Shown here: positions 60,823-64,000 of the stretch, in pieces | Numbering within the stretch: the stretch's first letter is position 1 | Layout of the letters: every line of letters starts with the position of its first letter | Origin: Timonella sp031979385 | GTDB taxonomy: Bacteria; Actinomycetota; Actinomycetes; Actinomycetales; Cellulomonadaceae | Assembly (NCBI GenBank): GCA_031979385.1 | Contig: DALZEF010000009.1 | Location: forward strand, 62,001 to 126,000 | Direction of reading: 5' to 3' | DNA: 64,000 nucleotides | The notes under the pieces: model-generated | Databases searched by the model: none | Told to the model about the DNA's origin: nothing | What the model saw: the letters and a program-made list of their open reading frames with translations, nothing else | Translations under genes and position numbers: made by a program

Positions 60823-61197
60823 AGGTCGCTCCTTCCTTGAATAGGACGTTAGTCCGGTTGTGCCCGGGTGAGCACGTGTTACTGGAAACTCCTCGAATAA
60901 AAGCAACGAGCCCTCGTACGGGTATCCAACTTCCAACTCTTCGAAGCGAACGTGTAGGGTCCTCTTCGTGAAAGTGTCACCGGACAGAAGTTCGGTGACA
61001 GTTCTCGTATAGAGCCGGTGGGGTGAATAACATCGCACGCGGGCGTCTTTTGTTTTCGAGCAGCACTAGGTGGTTGCTAAAGGATCAAGTGTAGCAAAAC
61101 TAGTGTGTATTGCCGAGTCTCTAGGCTTATTGTGTTCGTTGTGCGGTCCGTCAACGATGCTGCGCGGACCTGTGACAGGTTGGTGCTACTGGTCTGG
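60823..61197. other. Intergenic region upstream of greA
   Basis: 375 bp with no gene I can support. A short stem (GGTCCG at 61145, CGGACC at 61165) lies close to the stop of the DUF4307 gene and may terminate it. The greA promoter should be here, but I see no clear -35/-10 pair. Confidence 0.4.
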
Positions 61198-61635
61198 TTA
61201 CTCAGCCGCGAAACACGTCTGAACTGTCGCTGAGACGGGGAGTTCGGTGGTGCGGATCTCTACTGTGAAACGCTGCTCGAACCGATCTGCGGGACCGATC
61301 ACGACGTCTCGGGTGCCAACCTGTGCGTGGCTTTGGTTGAGTGCGTCGATCGAACAGATGACGGTCATGTTCTGTGGCTTTGCCACATCGAACGTGAACT
61401 CCGTGACCTCGGAATCGATGATCTTGAAGCCGACGTCTTTGCCGCGGATCGTGGGTACAGTCCACACGCTCCACGCGATGTAGATAACCGCGAGCAGGAT
61501 TGCGAGCGCTCCAAGCGTGATGGCAAACTTGCGGCCACCGGGGGTCAGGGTGCCCGAACGTCCGGCTGGAGGAGCCGAGGCAAGGATGATTTCCTCTTCT
61601 TCCTCGTACTCGTCGGTGTAGTACTCGTTGCTCAC
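61198..61635 (-). CDS. DUF4307 membrane protein
   Basis: 145 residues. An acidic, Tyr-rich N-terminus (MSNEYYTDEYEEEEEIIL) is followed by a basic patch, one membrane segment (FAITLGALAILLAVIYIAWS), and an exported domain of about 90 residues with VGFKIIDSEVTEFTFDV and a Cys pair (ICSIDAL, QTCF). This is the actinobacterial DUF4307 family, commonly next to greA and mca. The function is unknown. It is divergent from mca. Confidence 0.9.
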   Translation of the reverse strand: MSNEYYTDEYEEEEEIILASAPPAGRSGTLTPGGRKFAITLGALAILLAVIYIAWSVWTVPTIRGKDVGFKIIDSEVTEFTFDVAKPQNMTVICSIDALNQSHAQVGTRDVVIGPADRFEQRFTVEIRTTELPVSATVQTCFAAE

Positions 61636-61783
61636 TCCGAGCCTTTCGTAAGGGTGATCTATTTGGTTGCGAACTATGGGCCGCTAACGCATTTTATCGA
61701 CTACCCTCGTGTGAGTGGGTCGTTTGCACGCGTTAACCGCGAAAGTATGTGCACACTCCACACAATCATAGGAGGTTTACGAG

Positions 61784-62698
61784 TTGAGCAGTTCCCCAAA
61801 ATCGCCCACGCCCGAGCCGCTGCGGCTCATGGCCGTGCACGCACACCCCGACGACGAGTCGAGCAAGGGTGCTGCGACTACTGCGAAGTATGCGGCGCTT
61901 GGCTACGAGGTGCTTGTGGTGAGTTGCACGGGTGGCGAGCGAGGAAGCGTCCTTAACCCGCACTATGGCAGGGACATTCCCGAGCTTGAACCCATGCGCG
62001 AGGTCCGCGAGGTCGAGATGCGTGCAGCCGCTGCCGCGCTTGGCGTGCGGCACCGCTGGTTGGGCTTCGTGGACTCGGGGTTGCCCGAGGGCGACCCGCT
62101 TCCGCCGCTGCCCGATGGTTGTTTCGCGTTGCAGCCGTTGGAGGTGACGGCGCGTGCGCTCGTTGAGGTTGTCCGCGAGTTCAAACCTCACGTCATGACC
62201 ACCTATGACCCGAGTGGGGGATACCCGCATCCAGACCACATCATGACCCATGTGGTGGCGAAGGAGGCTTTCGATAAGGCTGGTGACGCGTCTGCGTACG
62301 AGGATGCGGGCGAGCCGTGGGAAGTGGCCAAGCTCTATTACAACCACGATTTCTCGCTTGCGCGTATCTCGACTCTGCACCAGGCGATGGTCGCCGCCGG
62401 ACTCGAGTCGCCCTACGGCTCGTGGGTTGAGGCGCGCGAAGCGCGCGAACTGCCGGAACGGCCCGTGACCACACAGATTCACTGTGCGCAATACTTCTCC
62501 CAGCGCGACGATGCCTTGCGGGCTCACGCTACGCAAATTGACCCGAACGGATTCTTCTTTGCCGTCCCTCGGGAACTCGAAGCACAGGTGTGGCCGTTTG
62601 AGGAGTACGAACTTGCCGTGTCTCGCGTGGAGACGCAACTGCCAGAAACCGATCTGTTCGCGGGCATCGCGACCAACAACGTAAGTGAAGGATCATGA
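61784..62698 (+). CDS. mca: Mycothiol S-conjugate amidase
   Basis: 304 residues from TTG 61784, preceded by GGAGGT. The LmbE-type zinc deacetylase fold has MAVHAHPDDESSKGAATTAK (AHPDDE metal site), VSCTGGERGSVLNP, and GGYPHPDHIMTHVVA with the third metal His. Mca cleaves mycothiol conjugates for detoxification. It shows that the organism makes mycothiol, an actinobacterial thiol. The stop overlaps the next start (ATGA). The MshB alternative is less likely, given length and the neighbouring DUF4307 and greA genes. Confidence 0.93.
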   Translation: MSSSPKSPTPEPLRLMAVHAHPDDESSKGAATTAKYAALGYEVLVVSCTGGERGSVLNPHYGRDIPELEPMREVREVEMRAAAAALGVRHRWLGFVDSGLPEGDPLPPLPDGCFALQPLEVTARALVEVVREFKPHVMTTYDPSGGYPHPDHIMTHVVAKEAFDKAGDASAYEDAGEPWEVAKLYYNHDFSLARISTLHQAMVAAGLESPYGSWVEAREARELPERPVTTQIHCAQYFSQRDDALRAHATQIDPNGFFFAVPRELEAQVWPFEEYELAVSRVETQLPETDLFAGIATNNVSEGS

Positions 62699-63054
62699 AC
62701 GCCGCACTTGTTAATGGGGTCCTCGTGTTTGAGACTGCGACCTCACCTGAGCCGACCGCGACCGAAACTGCCGGAGTGCCCCGACCAGAGGACCAGTTGC
62801 GTTCGGAACTGACCGAATACGACGTCTCTCCAGGGCTTATGGGCTTTCTGGTGACTTTCGGAGTGGCCGTCAGCCTCGTGTTGCTGCTTGTGTTCATGAG
62901 CCGTCGTCTGCGAAGGGTGAAGCACAAGGAAGGCGCACAGCAGAGGGTGACCGCCACGTTCGACGGTGAGGGACCAAAGCTCCGTAGCCACGATGCGCAG
63001 GACTCTCCTACGCAGGATTCCGCTGCTCAGGATTCGTCAAACCAGGTGTCGTGA
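62695..63054 (+). CDS. Small membrane protein of unknown function, coupled to mca
   Basis: 119 residues. A Thr/Pro/Glu-rich N-terminus, presumably outside, is followed by one membrane segment (LMGFLVTFGVAVSLVLLLVF) and a basic cytoplasmic stretch (RRLRRVKHKEG), then a polar tail with repeated Asp-Ser/Ala-Gln residues (DSPTQDSAAQDSSNQ). It overlaps mca by four bases, an arrangement seen in other actinobacteria. The role is unknown. Confidence 0.88.
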   Translation: MNAALVNGVLVFETATSPEPTATETAGVPRPEDQLRSELTEYDVSPGLMGFLVTFGVAVSLVLLLVFMSRRLRRVKHKEGAQQRVTATFDGEGPKLRSHDAQDSPTQDSAAQDSSNQVS

Positions 63055-63068
63055 GTATGTGACAAAAA

Positions 63069-63112
63069 GGAGCCGCCTACACGCACAAGAAGCGTGTGGG
63101 CGGCTTCTTTTG
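63069..63112 (+). terminator. Terminator after the mca operon
   Basis: GAGCCGCCTACACGC and GCGTGTGGGCGGCTTC pair nearly perfectly, with a loop ACAAGAA, and TTTTGTTG follows. Also preceded by AAAAAGG, so it could stop minus-strand transcripts. Confidence 0.92.
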
Positions 63113-63126
63113 TTGCCGCAAGACGG

Positions 63127-63885
63127 TTAGCTGTGCGTGAGTACCGCGATCATGACCGCCACGAAGTGGCAGATGAACCCGATCACGGTGAAGCTGTGGA
63201 AGATCTCGTGGAATCCAAACCACTTGGGGCTGGGGTTGGGACGCTTGAATCCGTAGACCGCAGCTCCCACGGTGTAGGCGATGCCACCTGCGGCGACTAG
63301 CCATACGATTGCTGGTCCGCCGTTACGCCAGAACTCTGGCAGGAACCACACGGCAACCCATCCGAGTGCAATGTAGATGGGGACGTACAGCCAGCGGGGT
63401 GCCCCAAGCCAGAACACGCGCGCGGCAAGGCCTGCGAGTGCACCGCCCCAGACAATCCACAGCAGCATCGTGGCTGTGGGTTTGTCGAGCAGTGTGACTG
63501 CGAGTGGGGTGTAGGTTCCCGCGATGATGAGGAAGATGTTGGAGTGGTCCCAGCGACGTAGTCCTGCGTTGACTCGGGGGGACCAGTTTCCGCGGTGGTA
63601 CACCGCCGAGGTGCCGAACAATAGCCAGGAGGAGATCGCGAACACCACCGAGGCGACCTTTGGTGCTGTTGGTGGGGCGAGAACGATCAACACGATTCCC
63701 GCTGCCAGGGCTAGTGGGAATGTGCCAGCGTGAATCCAGCCGCGTAGTTTGGGTTTGACCGCGTTGAATGCCCCAGCGACTTGAGCTGATGCCTTGGCCG
63801 CAGCCTTTTCAACGGAATCGGATACGGCTGCAACCACGTTGCGGTTGGGGGATTCGTTGTCTGTCTGCTGGCCTTTGGTTGCCAC
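63127..63885 (-). CDS. Hemolysin III-family (PAQR/TrhA) membrane protein
   Basis: 252 residues. A charged cytoplasmic start of about 48 residues precedes seven membrane segments. Family motifs are SAVYHRGNWSPRVNAGLRRW with the first metal-binding His, HSNIFLIIAGTYTPLAV with the His-Ser/Asn pair, and HEIFHSFTVIGFICHFVAV with the last His residues. Members influence membrane lipid homeostasis; haemolytic activity is not implied. The start is ATG 63885, with AAGGCC-like context and GAGACACC. Confidence 0.92.
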   Translation of the reverse strand: MATKGQQTDNESPNRNVVAAVSDSVEKAAAKASAQVAGAFNAVKPKLRGWIHAGTFPLALAAGIVLIVLAPPTAPKVASVVFAISSWLLFGTSAVYHRGNWSPRVNAGLRRWDHSNIFLIIAGTYTPLAVTLLDKPTATMLLWIVWGGALAGLAARVFWLGAPRWLYVPIYIALGWVAVWFLPEFWRNGGPAIVWLVAAGGIAYTVGAAVYGFKRPNPSPKWFGFHEIFHSFTVIGFICHFVAVMIAVLTHS

Positions 63886-64000
63886 GGTGTCTCCGAGGGG
63901 TCGTCGGGTGGGCGTTGTGCGCCGGTCTGTCTAGTGTAGGACGCTTGAGTGGGGTGCGTCGTACGCTGGATATGGAATTTTTCTACCGGGAAATCATAAC
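63886..64000. other. Window end, no gene seen
   Basis: 115 bp that probably hold the promoter of the hemolysin III-like gene. I find no reading frame that reaches the edge with convincing features. Confidence 0.4.

Overview
The window reads as a chromosome piece from a moderately high-GC actinobacterium. It encodes Mca (mycothiol chemistry), DisA beside RadA, Rex, an actinobacterial short ArgA, DUF4307 and the 32-residue AURKAIP1/COX24-type basic peptide. Coding is dense, many starts are GTG or TTG, and there are no tRNA or rRNA genes. The genus cannot be fixed from the sequence. Two runs of exactly 100 N (450-549 and 39518-39617) are scaffold gaps, and both lie inside arrays of the same repeat.

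Layout. 1-4580: start of a secreted/membrane protein, then a ROK repressor divergent from xylA-xylB. 4581-8234: a possible 53-residue peptide, trmL, an NAD-binding protein and a PolA-like polymerase. 8346-14041: glycerol catabolism (glpD, glpF, glpK) with a divergent SorC-type regulator. 14281-20549: argA, mutY, disA, radA and two membrane-anchored proteins of unknown function. 20562-29037: LacI regulator, araB-araD-araA, a GH43 enzyme and a second LacI regulator. 29142-47801: an arabinan and arabino-oligosaccharide locus (AraNPQ-type importer, GH43 x3, GH27, GH51 x2, GH127, a third LacI regulator). 48132-53858: a monosaccharide ABC importer with two tandem binding-protein genes. 54148-64000: K+ uptake pair, AcuC-like deacetylase, the tiny basic protein, HAD phosphatase, glutaredoxin, Rex, GreA, DUF4307, Mca and a hemolysin III-like protein.

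How the genes fit together. Two exported GH43 proteins (a lipoprotein at 37936 and a 797-residue enzyme with a LamG-like C-terminus at 39707) would cut arabinan outside the cell. AraNPQ imports oligosaccharides. Cytoplasmic GH43, GH51, GH127 and GH27 enzymes release L-arabinose, and AraA, AraB and AraD convert it to xylulose-5-phosphate, the same product as from XylA/XylB. Three LacI regulators match three operator types visible in the promoters: GTGAACGTTAACATTCAC at araB, CTACAWCGWTGTAG at the GH43, araN/GH27 and arabinanase promoters, and GTAAATCGATTTAC in tandem between GH127 and the second GH51 gene.

The most unusual content is non-coding. There is an 82-83 bp element with GTT...AAC ends, tandem at a 92-94 bp period in three arrays plus one single copy. 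Its ends and inner stem keep pairing while their sequence changes, which suggests a conserved folded RNA or DNA. There are also several families of long, nearly perfect inverted repeats, and a recurring GATTGSCGACGA motif in intergenic DNA.
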